Positions 17,342 to 26,202 are shown, counted from the first letter of the stretch. The stretch is 64,000 nucleotides of DNA from CAYRES01 sp964423425 (GCA_964423425.1 CAYRES010000002.1:281969-345968), one strand, 5' to 3'. The notes: generated from the sequence alone by a model not told the origin. Made by a program: numbers and translations.

Positions 17342-18214
17342 ATGTTCCCGAAGATTCTGGTCGCCACCGATCTGTCCGCGGCCTCCGATCGTGTCATCGA
17401 GGCCATGGGGGGCATCAAGTCCCTGGGGACCGAAGAGGTGCGCCTCCTGTATTGCGTTAATCTGCGCGGGGCGCGGGAGCTGGCGCCCCAGCTCCTCAAG
17501 ATGGCCGAGCCCGCTCTGGTGCGCCAGGCGGAGGCACTGTCTGAGATGGGCTACCGGGTGGAGTCAGACATGGTGATAGGCCTGCCCCACCGCGAGATCA
17601 ACCATCAAGCCGAGGAACACGACTGTTCGCTCGTGGTGGTCGGTTCGCACGGAGAGACCGGTACCAGTGAGATCAAGCTGGGTAGTGTGGCGGATGCGGT
17701 TCTTCACTCCATGACCAGGCCCACTCTGCTCGTACGGCTCACCTTCGACATGCAGGACGAACGGGAGGTGTGCGAGCTCGTACGCTGCGACTTCCTGGGC
17801 AACATTCTCTTCCCCACCGACTTCTCCGAGAACGCCGAGTACGCCTTCGACTTCGTGAAGAGGATTGTGGAACGCGGCGCCAAAGCCGTCACCCTGCTCC
17901 ATGCGCAGAACATCGATGCAGTGGAGCGGCATCTGCGCTCGAAGGCGGAGATTCGGGAGATGGACGAGGCCGACTCCAAGCGCCTCGACCCGCTGCTGAA
18001 GGAACTCACCGAGCGCGGCGTGCCCGAAGTCCACACCGACGTGCGGCACGGTTCTCCCAAGAAGGTCATCAGCGAGGCCACCGGCGAAGGGGTCTCCCTG
18101 GTCATCATGGGGAGCCAGGGGCGAGGCCGGGTGGCGGAATTCTTCCTGGGGAGTGTGGGCAACGAGGTGGCGCGGCACTCGAAGGTGCCGGTGCTGCTCA
18201 TTCCTGTGCCGTAG
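17342..18214 (+). CDS. Tandem universal stress protein
   Basis: This 290-residue protein has two UspA domains, roughly 1-135 and 150-290. Each begins with the strand FPKILVATDLS or GNILFPTDFS. The ATP-binding motif G-x2-G-x9-G-S is clear in the second domain (GSQGRGRVAEFFLGSVGNEV). The first has GSHGETGTSEIKLGSVAD, which largely matches. It probably binds ATP or other nucleotides and acts in stress adaptation. AAGGAGG lies 7 nt before the ATG, and TACAGT at 17307-17312 is a plausible -10 box. It is monocistronic and convergent with the phosphatase gene downstream. Confidence 0.9.
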   Translation: MFPKILVATDLSAASDRVIEAMGGIKSLGTEEVRLLYCVNLRGARELAPQLLKMAEPALVRQAEALSEMGYRVESDMVIGLPHREINHQAEEHDCSLVVVGSHGETGTSEIKLGSVADAVLHSMTRPTLLVRLTFDMQDEREVCELVRCDFLGNILFPTDFSENAEYAFDFVKRIVERGAKAVTLLHAQNIDAVERHLRSKAEIREMDEADSKRLDPLLKELTERGVPEVHTDVRHGSPKKVISEATGEGVSLVIMGSQGRGRVAEFFLGSVGNEVARHSKVPVLLIPVP

Positions 18215-18231
18215 GGCGCCGGCAGGGGGCG

Positions 18232-18954
18232 TCAGGGCCGGCTGAGACTTCCCTCGACCACCGTCACGACTCCGTCCACGACCAGGGCATAGCGGAAGCG
18301 GCCGGAGTCGTCCAGACCCATGGAGGTGTCTGGATCTATGAGGTAGAGATCGCGTTCCGGTTCGAACCCGGAAGGGGGTGTGTGGCCGGCGATCTGCGTG
18401 CATCCGGGCAAAGCGCCCCCTCCGAACCTGTTCGGCCGGAACCAGAGGGGGCCGTCGTAGCCCAGTATGCCCGCATCGCTCCACTCGCCTGCGGAGGTCT
18501 CGATCGCCTCGAGCACCGCTTCGAAGAACTGCTCGTTCAGGTGATCGGCCAGGCGGCGCGGATTGCTTCGGCAGGAGCCACGGAACACACGTGACCAGGC
18601 TCGGGACACCCCTGCGTGGGTTATGAGCACCCCCTCCACACAGGAGGCCGTCTTCCAGGGCACCGGCTGCGGGTGGAACAGCTTGTCGAAGAAGAGGGGA
18701 CGAAAGTGCAGGCTTGCGGGATTCTGGGGAAGGATGGGAAATCCGAGGAGTACGGCAGCCTCATGGTTGCCGAAGAGCACCTCGGTGGCGTATCTCTCCA
18801 CGAGCCCAAGGCAGCTCTCGGCATCTGGTCCCCGGTCCAGCAGGTCGCCCGCGAAGACGAAGTTGTCCTCGCCGGGGTGGAACTCCCCGTGGCGCAGGGC
18901 GTTCTCTATCAGCTCCGGGTAGCCGTGCGCATCGGCAATGACGAACGTACGCAC
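18232..18954 (-). CDS. Metallophosphoesterase (PP2A/ApaH-like)
   Basis: This 240-residue calcineurin-type phosphoesterase shows the full metal-binding series: DAHG at the N-terminus, GDLLDRGPD, GNHE, THAG and GHTP. The arrangement is like that of bacterial Ser/Thr protein phosphatases and diadenosine tetraphosphatases. The substrate cannot be told from the sequence; phosphoprotein or dinucleoside polyphosphate are the obvious options. It is divergent from the DUF6483-like gene with a 60-nt gap that holds promoters for both. Confidence 0.85.
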   Translation of the reverse strand: MRTFVIADAHGYPELIENALRHGEFHPGEDNFVFAGDLLDRGPDAESCLGLVERYATEVLFGNHEAAVLLGFPILPQNPASLHFRPLFFDKLFHPQPVPWKTASCVEGVLITHAGVSRAWSRVFRGSCRSNPRRLADHLNEQFFEAVLEAIETSAGEWSDAGILGYDGPLWFRPNRFGGGALPGCTQIAGHTPPSGFEPERDLYLIDPDTSMGLDDSGRFRYALVVDGVVTVVEGSLSRP

Positions 18955-19000
18955 CGAGTTCGCTCCTACGGCCGACGTCGTTCGAGTCCACCTCTACGGG

Positions 19001-19006
19001 TATCAT
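19001..19006 (+). promoter_or_regulatory. -10 box 8 nt before an ATG (leaderless)
   Basis: TATCAT lies 8 nt before the ATG at 19015. Initiation would fall on or next to the start codon, and no Shine-Dalgarno is visible, suggesting a leaderless mRNA. Confidence 0.5.
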
Positions 19007-19014
19007 AGTGGCTT

Positions 19015-19713
19015 ATGTACCAGCGCGACTATGTCGTTCGCATGATCGAGCAGTTCGGAGTCTTCCTTCGCCGCGCGGCGGGCCAGGAGGATCCCGAGCA
19101 CTCCCTGCGCACTGTGCAGGAGGCCGGGGAGCTCTTGTTTGGCTTCAGCGGGCCTTTTCTTCACTCGCTCACCGACGACAGCCTACTGGCGCTGCTCAGG
19201 GTGGGTGGGGAGTTCGATGTGGAGCGGGCGCTCATGCTGGCGGACCTCTCGGCGCTGGAAGCCGACGTACTGGAGGAGCTGGGCCGCAGGGAGGCGGCGG
19301 GCGAACGCCGGCGCCGGGCATTGGTGCTGGCACTCGCCGTCTCGGCCGCCGCAACGGACGATGCGGCTGCGGAGATCGACGAACGTATTCGGGCCTTCTG
19401 GTCGCAGGCCGGGCCGCTCGCCACACAGCAGTGGGCAGGGCTCTTCCGCCACTTCGTGAGCGTGCCCGACTTCGCGCAGGCCGAACACGCGGTGTTCGAG
19501 TTGCTGAAAGTGGGTGATCCCACCGGGACGGATCGGGCGTTCCGCGAAGAGGCCGCCTGCTGGCTGGCGGGCCTTCTTGAGAGGAGCGACGAAGAGCTTG
19601 CGGCGGCGGGGATACCGCGGGCGCGGGTGGAGGATTCACTCGGTCAGCTGCGGCGATCGGACGAGAGGGCGGGCCACCGGATGGGGGAACCCGGAGAGGG
19701 GGAGGCATGCTGA
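19015..19713 (+). CDS. DUF6483-like helical protein
   Basis: This is a 232-residue, mostly helical, soluble protein of unknown function. The N-terminus (YQRDYVVRMIEQFG) matches the opening of DUF6483-type proteins, seen in Firmicutes and Actinobacteria. It is rich in Ala, Glu and Arg, and the middle has repeated helix-turn units that look TPR-like (ERALMLADLSALEADVLEELG). There are no catalytic motifs and no membrane segment. The ATG is placed by its strong -10 box 8 nt upstream. The last 20 residues are charged and probably disordered. No function is proposed. Confidence 0.6.
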   Translation: MYQRDYVVRMIEQFGVFLRRAAGQEDPEHSLRTVQEAGELLFGFSGPFLHSLTDDSLLALLRVGGEFDVERALMLADLSALEADVLEELGRREAAGERRRRALVLALAVSAAATDDAAAEIDERIRAFWSQAGPLATQQWAGLFRHFVSVPDFAQAEHAVFELLKVGDPTGTDRAFREEAACWLAGLLERSDEELAAAGIPRARVEDSLGQLRRSDERAGHRMGEPGEGEAC

Positions 19714-19804
19714 GTGGCAACGTCGTGACCCGGCACGCCAATCGCGCGGCGGGCGACAGGCGGGCGGGGTCCGCAGACTCGAATGGGGGCGTGGTGCTCC
19801 CGGC

Positions 19805-20332
19805 TCAGCCCCTCACGATCTCCTTCAGGTCGTCGATGCGAAGCAGCACCACGTCGTTGCACTTCTCCGCCGACACGGTGAGGTGAAGGCGCCGCCAGCC
19901 GTCTCCCGTCACTTCTCGGTCGATGTAGGTGGGTTCGTTCACCACACTGTGTCCGGTCTCCCACGTGGTGACCACCGTTCTTCTGAGGGTGCACCCCAGG
20001 CAGTGGGTGGTTTCCCCGCAACCCCCAGGGAGCCGGGCGTGGCGACACTCCATCACTTCACCGCACAGGCAGTCCTCGACCTCGCTCGGCTGCTTGTCAA
20101 GCAGTGAGCAGGCGGCGTCGTTGGCCGTGATCACCAACCCGTTGCCGTCGAAACAGAGGATGGGTACCTGGAATCCATTCAGAAAGCGCCGCAGTGACTT
20201 CGGCTCGTTGGCCTCGAAGAAGTCGGCGCACGCCTCACAGATGCCGTGGGTGATGACGTCGTGCTCATCCGCCTCGCCGGGAGGGATGGCGGCGTCGAAT
20301 TCCCTCTGGCACCACGCACACACTCGTCTCAA
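19805..20332 (-). CDS. Cysteine-rich PAS-domain protein
   Basis: This 175-residue protein begins with a small zinc-ribbon-like element (CAWCQ near the N-terminus, then HGICEAC). A PAS domain follows (FQVPILCFDGNGLVITANDAACSLL). It contains an inserted Cys/His cluster, GEVMECRHARLPGGCG, then HCLGC, which is a pattern seen in redox- or metal-sensing PAS proteins. There is no output domain, so it may signal through a partner. The start is a TTG at 20332 with GGGAG five nt upstream; that Shine-Dalgarno is part of a perfect palindrome (20331-20344). A GTG three codons in is the alternative. It is divergent from the SCP2 gene. Confidence 0.7.
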   Translation of the reverse strand: MRRVCAWCQREFDAAIPPGEADEHDVITHGICEACADFFEANEPKSLRRFLNGFQVPILCFDGNGLVITANDAACSLLDKQPSEVEDCLCGEVMECRHARLPGGCGETTHCLGCTLRRTVVTTWETGHSVVNEPTYIDREVTGDGWRRLHLTVSAEKCNDVVLLRIDDLKEIVRG

Positions 20333-20344
20333 GGGAGCTCCCTT
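20331..20344. promoter_or_regulatory. Palindrome covering the ribosome site of the PAS gene
   Basis: AAGGGAGCTCCCTT is a perfect 14-bp palindrome. On the minus strand it contains the GGGAG ribosome-binding site and the first two bases of the TTG start. On the plus strand a run of T follows it. It could act as an operator or as an RNA element masking initiation. Confidence 0.5.
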
Positions 20345-20581
20345 TTTTAGTGTGCATCCTAGCAGGAATGGGATGGTGTCGATAGATGTCTGCGGAACCC
20401 GGCGGCGATGAATCGGGCTGGACCGAGGTTGGGGATGGCCGGACCTGGCTTTGCTGGCGGGCCGGCGCGAGGCGGCGCAAGCCTGCGCGGGGCCCTCCGA
20501 CTCCCTTCTCCGCGCACGCGGATCGCGGGCGTTTCAGGTAGACTGATCCGGTCTCTTCTGCGGTCAAGAAGGAGGATGCGC

Positions 20582-20911
20582 ATGGCAGGCCCACGCGATC
20601 AGTACGTCGAGAACTTCCTGGCCACGCTTCCTGCCAAGGCTCTCCCGTACCGGGATCGCTTGCGCGGAAACGATGCGGTGCTCAAGCTCACACTGAGCGA
20701 TGCCGGCAGCCACCGCCTCGTGCTGCGCGACGGCCTGGTGACGGTGCACGAGGGGGACGGTCCCGCCGATACCACGGTCATCGTGAGTAGCGCCGACGTG
20801 CCCGGGCTGCTGCAGGGCTCGCTCAACCCGCTCATGGCCTACATGACGGGCAGGGTGAAGGTGCAGGGAGACATATCCCTGCTCATCCGCCTCAAGGAGC
20901 TCTTCTCCTGA
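20582..20911 (+). CDS. SCP2 sterol-carrier-like protein
   Basis: This 109-residue protein has the SCP2 fold pattern: an N-terminal helix, strands (AVLKLTLSD, HRLVLRDGLV), DTTVIVSSADVPGLLQGSLNPLMAYMTGRVKVQGDI in spirit of the family core, and a last helix LLIRLKELF. The motif M-x2-G-K/R-V-K-V-x-G-D is characteristic. It would bind lipids or other hydrophobic ligands in the cytoplasm. ATG 20582 has AAGAAGGAGG ending 6 nt upstream; the nearer ATG 20576 abuts the ribosome site and is unlikely. TAGACT at 20539 may be its -10 box. Confidence 0.85.
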   Translation: MAGPRDQYVENFLATLPAKALPYRDRLRGNDAVLKLTLSDAGSHRLVLRDGLVTVHEGDGPADTTVIVSSADVPGLLQGSLNPLMAYMTGRVKVQGDISLLIRLKELFS

Positions 20912-20960
20912 AGGGTTCGGAGACCGAAGCGGTGGTGTTTGGCCTCTCCTCTATTCCTTG

Positions 20961-20970
20961 ATAACGTTAT
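20961..20970. repeat. 10-bp palindrome upstream of the aldolase gene
   Basis: ATAACGTTAT is a perfect palindrome and AT-rich in a GC-rich context, 64 nt before the aldolase ATG. It may be an operator; TTGATA overlaps its left edge and could be a -35 box. Confidence 0.35.
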
Positions 20971-21033
20971 GCCATAAGGGGTCATTCCCCCCCCAAGACC
21001 CCAACGTTCGCTTCTTCAGAGGAGGATAGCCGC

Positions 21034-22329
21034 ATGAGCAGTGCTGCCTCGCCGGTCTCCGACGCGTTCGCTCAAGCCCTCAAGGTGGGTCGTCCCCCCA
21101 ACGTGGCCCGTCTCTTCCCCCACTCACGGGCGCTGCTTGTGAGTGGCAAGGTCATCGACCGGGCCATGATCAAGAAGGGCAAGGCGATGGCCATCGCCGC
21201 CAATGCCCGTAACCGCTTCGTCATCTACGGAGCTTTGCGCGCCGCCCAAGCGGCCGACGCGGCCCTCATCATCGAGATTGCCAAGTCTGAAGGCGGCACC
21301 GGGGCCTACTGTGCCGTGAACTACTGGAACATGGCCACCTACGTCGACGCCGTGGCCAACGAGCTGGGCATCACCGTGCCCATCGCAGTCCATGCCGACC
21401 ACTACACGCTGAAGAGCCGGGCCGACGTGGAACGGGCCAAGGTCGAGATACCCACTATGTTCGAGGCGGGCATCACTTCCATCGCCATCGATGCGTCCCA
21501 CATGCCCGACGAGGAGAATCTCTTAGCCTGTCGCACGCTCGCCGAGTTCGTGCCCTCCTGGGCGGGTCTCGAGACGGAGGTGGGGGAGATCAAGGGTTCC
21601 GAAGGGCTTTCGACCGTTGACGAAGCTCTGTACTTGATCCAGGGGTTGAACGCCCACGATATCTTCCCCGACTGGATAGCCCTCAACAACGGCACCTCTC
21701 ACGGCATCCAGGACAGCGACGCCGGCATTCAGGTGGAGCTGACCGCGGCAATCCACAAGGCTCTCGAGCCCTACCGGGTCTCCGGTGCCCAGCACGGCAC
21801 CTCGGGGAACAGCTTCGAGCGCCTGCACCGGATCGTGCAGGAGACGCATACCACCAAGGCCAACGTGGCCACGGCGCTGCAGATGCTCTCGTGGGGTGTG
21901 AAGGTGAACGATTACGGCAACGCCTTCGTGGATGAGGCCGGGGAGTTCGTGCGCATGCCCGACGCCGGAGTGAGCGAGGCTCTGTGGGCGGAGATGGTGG
22001 CCTATGCGACCGAAAAGGGCTGGAAGAAGGGCGACTACAAGAAGCTGAACCTCCCCTTCGAGAACAAGCTCTGGGCCGAGCCGGCGCCCATCCGCGAGCG
22101 GATGGCGAAGGCTGTGGAGGAGTTCGTCCAGCATCTGCTCACTGAGGTGTTCAATGCCGCAGGCACGGCTCCCCTCGCCGTGGAGGCCATCCTCGAGGCC
22201 GGCTCCTACGACGTGGGCCCCAAGGTCTCGCGGATGGAAGACCCGGCCGAATGGACGGAGGAGAAGGCCACCACTCGGGCGGCGACCCTGCACAAGGAGG
22301 AGTCACCCGAGGGGCACTTCGACGACTAA
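21034..22329 (+). CDS. fba: Class II fructose-bisphosphate aldolase
   Basis: This 431-residue class II (zinc-dependent) aldolase interconverts fructose 1,6-bisphosphate with dihydroxyacetone phosphate and glyceraldehyde 3-phosphate in glycolysis and gluconeogenesis. The metal-binding HADH is in VPIAVHADHYT, and catalytic and phosphate-binding elements are visible in SIAIDASHM, ETEVGEIKGSE, ALNNGTSHG and AQHGTSG. It is longer than the E. coli type because of an N-terminal extension and a longer C-terminus, as in the long class IIA-like group in several anaerobes. The ATG at 21034 follows AGAGGAGGATAG. A 21-bp terminator stem lies downstream. Confidence 0.9.
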   Translation: MSSAASPVSDAFAQALKVGRPPNVARLFPHSRALLVSGKVIDRAMIKKGKAMAIAANARNRFVIYGALRAAQAADAALIIEIAKSEGGTGAYCAVNYWNMATYVDAVANELGITVPIAVHADHYTLKSRADVERAKVEIPTMFEAGITSIAIDASHMPDEENLLACRTLAEFVPSWAGLETEVGEIKGSEGLSTVDEALYLIQGLNAHDIFPDWIALNNGTSHGIQDSDAGIQVELTAAIHKALEPYRVSGAQHGTSGNSFERLHRIVQETHTTKANVATALQMLSWGVKVNDYGNAFVDEAGEFVRMPDAGVSEALWAEMVAYATEKGWKKGDYKKLNLPFENKLWAEPAPIRERMAKAVEEFVQHLLTEVFNAAGTAPLAVEAILEAGSYDVGPKVSRMEDPAEWTEEKATTRAATLHKEESPEGHFDD

Positions 22330-22368
22330 GAGGTGCGCCCGCCACGTGCGGGATGGCCTCTCGTGAGG

Positions 22369-22415
22369 CCGGCCCCCGGTGGGTGCGCCGTGAAGGCGCA
22401 CCCACCGGGGGCCGG
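22369..22415. terminator. Bidirectional terminator with a 21-bp perfect stem
   Basis: Arms 22369-22389 and 22395-22415 are perfectly complementary over 21 bp, with loop GTGAA. It sits between the convergent aldolase and YCF48-like genes and can serve both. There is no U-tract on the plus strand. Confidence 0.8.
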
Positions 22416-22458
22416 GTGTCATTCAGAGGGAGAGAGTTCTCGGCTGAATGACCACGGC

Positions 22459-23538
22459 TTACTCCGCCTCCACCTGAGGTATGCCGTAGTGCAGGATGAG
22501 GCCGTCGGCGCCGACGGCCCAGCCGTTCTCCAGATCGACCACGTGCACCGCATGCAATGTTCCCGCGCCGGTCACGAGGCTCTGATCCGCCATCCAAGAG
22601 ACGCCGCCATCGGCCGTCTTGATGATGACCCCGCCGGCCCCTACCGCCCAGCCGTGCTCGGAATCGACGAAGTAGATGCCGTTGAGGACCGCTGTGGTGC
22701 CTGGGTCGAGCGGACTCCACGTGGTCCCGCTGTCGGCCGTGGCGATGATGCCGTCCTGTCCGGCTGCCCAGCCGGCCGATTCATCGATGAAGAATATGGA
22801 GCGCACGAACTCCACGGTCGGGTCCTGTACGGTCCAGGTGGCTCCGCCGTCCGTGGTCGCCACTACCACACCGCCCTCAGTGACCGAACGCCAGCCCACC
22901 GCCCAGCCCGTGGAGGCGTCGACGAAATGGATGTCGTAGAGGTGGGCCGAGGGGCCTTCCACCCCGGACTCCTGCTGCACCCAGGTGTTCCCGCCGTCGG
23001 TGGTGGCGAAGATGCGGCCGGCGGAGACGGTGGCCCAGCCTGTGTTCGCGTCGACGAAGGAGAGGGATTCCACCGCGTGGGCGGCGACAGTGCTGGTGGA
23101 CTGCGGATTCCAGGTGGCCCCACCGTCGGTTGTCTTGAACAGGTTGTGGTCGCCGTCGTTCAGCCCACCGACCCAGCCGGTGGAAGAATCGACGAAGTAC
23201 ACCGCCGAGAGGCCGTAGGAATCGCGGGAGAACTGCTCCGCCCACGTGGTTCCGCCGTCGCTCGTGGCGAGCACGATGCCGCCTTGGTCACCGCCCACCG
23301 CCCAGCCGCTGGTCTCGTCTGCAAAGTACACGCTTCGCAGGGTGTCGGTGACGCCGGAGTCCTGCCGGTCCCACAACGGCTCGGGGGCCTCTGCCGGGTC
23401 CGGCTGGGCCGCGGCCGTCGTGGTGGTTGTGTCGGGGGCCTCCTCACCCGAGCCGCACGCGGCGAGGGCAAAGGGTAGGGCAAGAAGGAGGGTTGCAATG
23501 AGAATGAATGTGAGACCGGTGACCCGTAGGGATTTCAC
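22459..23538 (-). CDS. YCF48/BNR-repeat beta-propeller lipoprotein
   Basis: This 359-residue exported lipoprotein has a signal peptide with lipobox LAAC, followed by a Thr/Ala/Pro linker. The body consists of about seven blades of a YCF48-like or sortilin-type propeller. Each blade carries the pattern VYFVD-x-S-TGWAVG and a following TTDGG-x-TW Asp-box. Homologues include the photosystem assembly factor Ycf48, but here a general cell-surface binding role is more likely. The start is GTG 23538, with AAAGGAG 7 nt upstream. It is convergent with fba. Confidence 0.88.
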   Translation of the reverse strand: MKSLRVTGLTFILIATLLLALPFALAACGSGEEAPDTTTTTAAAQPDPAEAPEPLWDRQDSGVTDTLRSVYFADETSGWAVGGDQGGIVLATSDGGTTWAEQFSRDSYGLSAVYFVDSSTGWVGGLNDGDHNLFKTTDGGATWNPQSTSTVAAHAVESLSFVDANTGWATVSAGRIFATTDGGNTWVQQESGVEGPSAHLYDIHFVDASTGWAVGWRSVTEGGVVVATTDGGATWTVQDPTVEFVRSIFFIDESAGWAAGQDGIIATADSGTTWSPLDPGTTAVLNGIYFVDSEHGWAVGAGGVIIKTADGGVSWMADQSLVTGAGTLHAVHVVDLENGWAVGADGLILHYGIPQVEAE

Positions 23539-23703
23539 GACGTACTCCTTTTGGTCCGTATACAAGGGCCGAGGGAGAGCCTATTCTCCCCATGCTCAGA
23601 TAGACCCTAACACAAGCTGGAGGCTTCCCGAGGGGAAGAATAACGGCTCGGGCGGCGCACCTCGAGTCCCCACGCCGCCACGGTCCCCAGGTGCTCGAGA
23701 CCC

Positions 23704-24666
23704 CTACACTGCCTCGATGGTGGAGGGTGGCTTGGCGGCGATGTTGTAGGTGACGCTCACCACGCCCGGCACGTCCGCGACCATCTCCTCGGCGATGCGT
23801 TCAAGCAGGTCGAAGGGGAGCCGGGTGGGCCGGGCCGTACGGGCATCGGTCGAGTCCCAGCAGCGCACCTCGATCTGGTGGCCGAAATCGCGCCGGCCGT
23901 CGCGCATGCCCGTCACCCGGTCCTTGTGCAGGATGGCGAGGTACTGGAAGGCTCCGCAGCCGGCGAGCAGCCGTTCGATCACCTGCGTGGCCCGTCGTAC
24001 CGTCTCCACCCGCTCCGGAGTGACCTCCCCGATGACTCGGGCGGCGAGGGCCGGTCCCGGGAAGGGGATGCGCGCAAAGAGTTCGGGGGGCAGGCCGAGT
24101 GCTTCTCCCACCTTCCTCACGCCATCCTTGCGCAGTTGAATGAGCGGTTCCAGGATGCGGTAACCGAACGCCTCCTCGGGGTCGATACCCAGCTGCTCGA
24201 AGACGTTGTGTTGCCGCTTGATGCCGGCGACGGTCTCGTCGATATCGGTGAGGATGGTGCCCTGTAGCAAGTGCTTGGCTTTCGTCTCGCGCACGATGCG
24301 GCCGAACACATGGCGGTAGAAGGTCTGGGTGATGGCCTCCCGCTTGGCCTCCGGGTCGGTGAGACCGGCGAGCGCAGCGAAGAATTCGGCCCGGGCGTCG
24401 ACCACCTCGACTTCCACGCCGAGGTCACCAAAGAGGGCTTCTACCTGCTCTGCCTCGCCCGCACGCATGAGCCCGTTCTCCACGAAGACCGTCCGCAGGC
24501 GCGGCCCCAGCGCGCGGTGGCCCAAGAGCGTGACCACCGAGGAGTCCACTCCGCCCGAGAGGGCGTTGATGGCGTATCCGTCGCCGACGGCACTCCGTAT
24601 CTCTTCGACCTTCTCGCTGATGAAGACCTGCGGGTCGAGCTCCGCAGCGCTGATCTCCTTGACCAT
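23704..24666 (-). CDS. guaA: GMP synthase, stand-alone ATP-pyrophosphatase subunit
   Basis: This 320-residue protein corresponds to the C-terminal half of GuaA. It has the N-type ATP-pyrophosphatase loop (SGGVDSS near residue 38) and the dimerisation domain with FPGPALAARVIGEVTPERV and the C-terminal tail ending PPSTIE(W/A)-type, here AKPPSTIEAV. It amidates XMP to GMP using ammonia. No glutamine-amidotransferase domain is fused, so this is the two-subunit arrangement known from archaea and some bacteria; the GuaA glutaminase subunit is not in the window. The first ATG is used. It lies 21 nt downstream of the DUF1846 gene, probably in the same operon. Confidence 0.9.
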   Translation of the reverse strand: MVKEISAAELDPQVFISEKVEEIRSAVGDGYAINALSGGVDSSVVTLLGHRALGPRLRTVFVENGLMRAGEAEQVEALFGDLGVEVEVVDARAEFFAALAGLTDPEAKREAITQTFYRHVFGRIVRETKAKHLLQGTILTDIDETVAGIKRQHNVFEQLGIDPEEAFGYRILEPLIQLRKDGVRKVGEALGLPPELFARIPFPGPALAARVIGEVTPERVETVRRATQVIERLLAGCGAFQYLAILHKDRVTGMRDGRRDFGHQIEVRCWDSTDARTARPTRLPFDLLERIAEEMVADVPGVVSVTYNIAAKPPSTIEAV

Positions 24667-24687
24667 GCCGATTCGTCTCCTCGTGTG

Positions 24688-26202
24688 CTAGCCGATGACC
24701 AGTGACCGCGTGGCGAACTGAGGGTCGCTCGTGGCATTCAGACCGAGTTGCCTGAGCCCCGCCTCGTCGCCTGCGGTGGGTAGATGAGTGGTGTGAAACT
24801 CACATCCGCGCAGCTGAACCAGCCGCTCCACCCCCGCCTGTGCCGCGGGGTTGGTGGTGGCGCTGATGCCCAGTGCTATCAACATCTCGTTGAGGTCGAG
24901 ACTTACCGATTTTGCCTTGAGGATATTCTTCTTCATGCCTCCGATCGACGCCATCACATTGGGTGTGAGCAGGGGCATGTCGTCGGGGATACGTGAGAGG
25001 TACTTCACGGCGTTCAGTACCGCGGCCGAGGCTGCGTGCATGAGCGTGGAGTTCTTGCCGGTCACGATATGGCCGTCGGGCAGGCCGATCGCGGCGCCAC
25101 AGTAGACGCCGTTGTTGCCCTTGCCCTTCATTTCACCCTGGGCCGCCGCCTCGCGGGCGGGGCCGACCACCACCCGTTGCTCCTCCTCCAAGCCGAGCTC
25201 CTTCATGATGAGCTCGGCCCGCTCGGCTTCCTCGCGGTCGACCAGGCCCAGGGCGTACTCACAGGCGTAGCGGAAGTGTCGGCGGACGACTTCCTGCTCC
25301 GCGGCCGCCCGCACCAGGGCGTCGTCGATGATGGCGAACCCGGCCCGGTTCACGCCCATGTCGGTGGGGGACTGGTAGAAGGCGGCGGCGCCGATGCGCT
25401 CGAGGATGCGCGTCACCAGCGGAAAGGCTTCAATGTCACGGTTGTAGTTCACCGCTTGTTCGCCGTAGGCGGAGAGGTGGAAGGGGTCGATCTGATTGAT
25501 GTCGCGGAGCTCCACGGTGGCGGCCTCGTAGGCCACGTTCACAGGATGCTTGAGGGGAAGATTCCAGATGGGGAAGGTCTCGAACTTGGCATAGCCTGCG
25601 GTGGTGCCGCGCAGGTGCTCGTGGTAGACCTGCGACAGGCAGGTGGCCAGCTTGCCGCTGCCGGGACCGGGGCCGACCACCACGACCAGTGACCGCTCGG
25701 TGGGCACGAAATCGTTGGCGCCGTAGCCCTCCTCGCTCACGATACGGTCGACGTCGGTGGGGTAGCCGCTCGTGTAGCGGTGGGCGTAGACGGGAATGCC
25801 GCGCCTCTCGAGCCGCTTCTTGAACATGGCGGCCGACGGTTGGTTCTCGAAGCGGGTGATGACCACCGCCCGTACCAGAAGGCCCCAGTCGCGCAGGTCG
25901 TCGATGAGCTTGAGGGCATCGACGTCATAGGGGATGCCGAAGTCGGCGCGGATCTTGCGCCGCTCGATGGCTCCCGCATACACGCAGATGATGATCTCGG
26001 CTTGGTCCTTGAGCTTCTGGAGCAGGCTGATCTTCGCGTTGGGGTCATAGCCGGGCAGGACCCGGGCGGCGTGAAAGTCGTAGGCTATCTTGCCGCCGAA
26101 TTCAAGATAGAGCCGGCCACCGATGCGCTCCCGGCGCTCGACGATCGCTCGGCTCTGCTCTTCGAGGTACTTCTCGTTGTCGAAACCCGAGGTGGTTGCC
26201 AC
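24688..26202 (-). CDS. DUF1846 family protein
   Basis: This 504-residue protein belongs to the DUF1846 family, with near full-length agreement: FDNEKYLEEQSRAI at the start, LYLEFGGKIAYDFHAARVLPGYDPNAK, VVGPGPGSGKLATCLSQVYHE with a glycine-rich loop, and NNGVYCGAAI. The family is widespread in anaerobic Firmicutes and Actinobacteria. Its role is not established to my knowledge; the P-loop-like G-P-G-x-G-S-G-K suggests nucleotide binding. The GTG start at 26202 is supported by AAGAGGAGG 6 nt upstream. Co-orientation with guaA and a 21-nt gap suggest a shared transcript. Confidence 0.88.
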   Translation of the reverse strand: MATTSGFDNEKYLEEQSRAIVERRERIGGRLYLEFGGKIAYDFHAARVLPGYDPNAKISLLQKLKDQAEIIICVYAGAIERRKIRADFGIPYDVDALKLIDDLRDWGLLVRAVVITRFENQPSAAMFKKRLERRGIPVYAHRYTSGYPTDVDRIVSEEGYGANDFVPTERSLVVVVGPGPGSGKLATCLSQVYHEHLRGTTAGYAKFETFPIWNLPLKHPVNVAYEAATVELRDINQIDPFHLSAYGEQAVNYNRDIEAFPLVTRILERIGAAAFYQSPTDMGVNRAGFAIIDDALVRAAAEQEVVRRHFRYACEYALGLVDREEAERAELIMKELGLEEEQRVVVGPAREAAAQGEMKGKGNNGVYCGAAIGLPDGHIVTGKNSTLMHAASAAVLNAVKYLSRIPDDMPLLTPNVMASIGGMKKNILKAKSVSLDLNEMLIALGISATTNPAAQAGVERLVQLRGCEFHTTHLPTAGDEAGLRQLGLNATSDPQFATRSLVIG

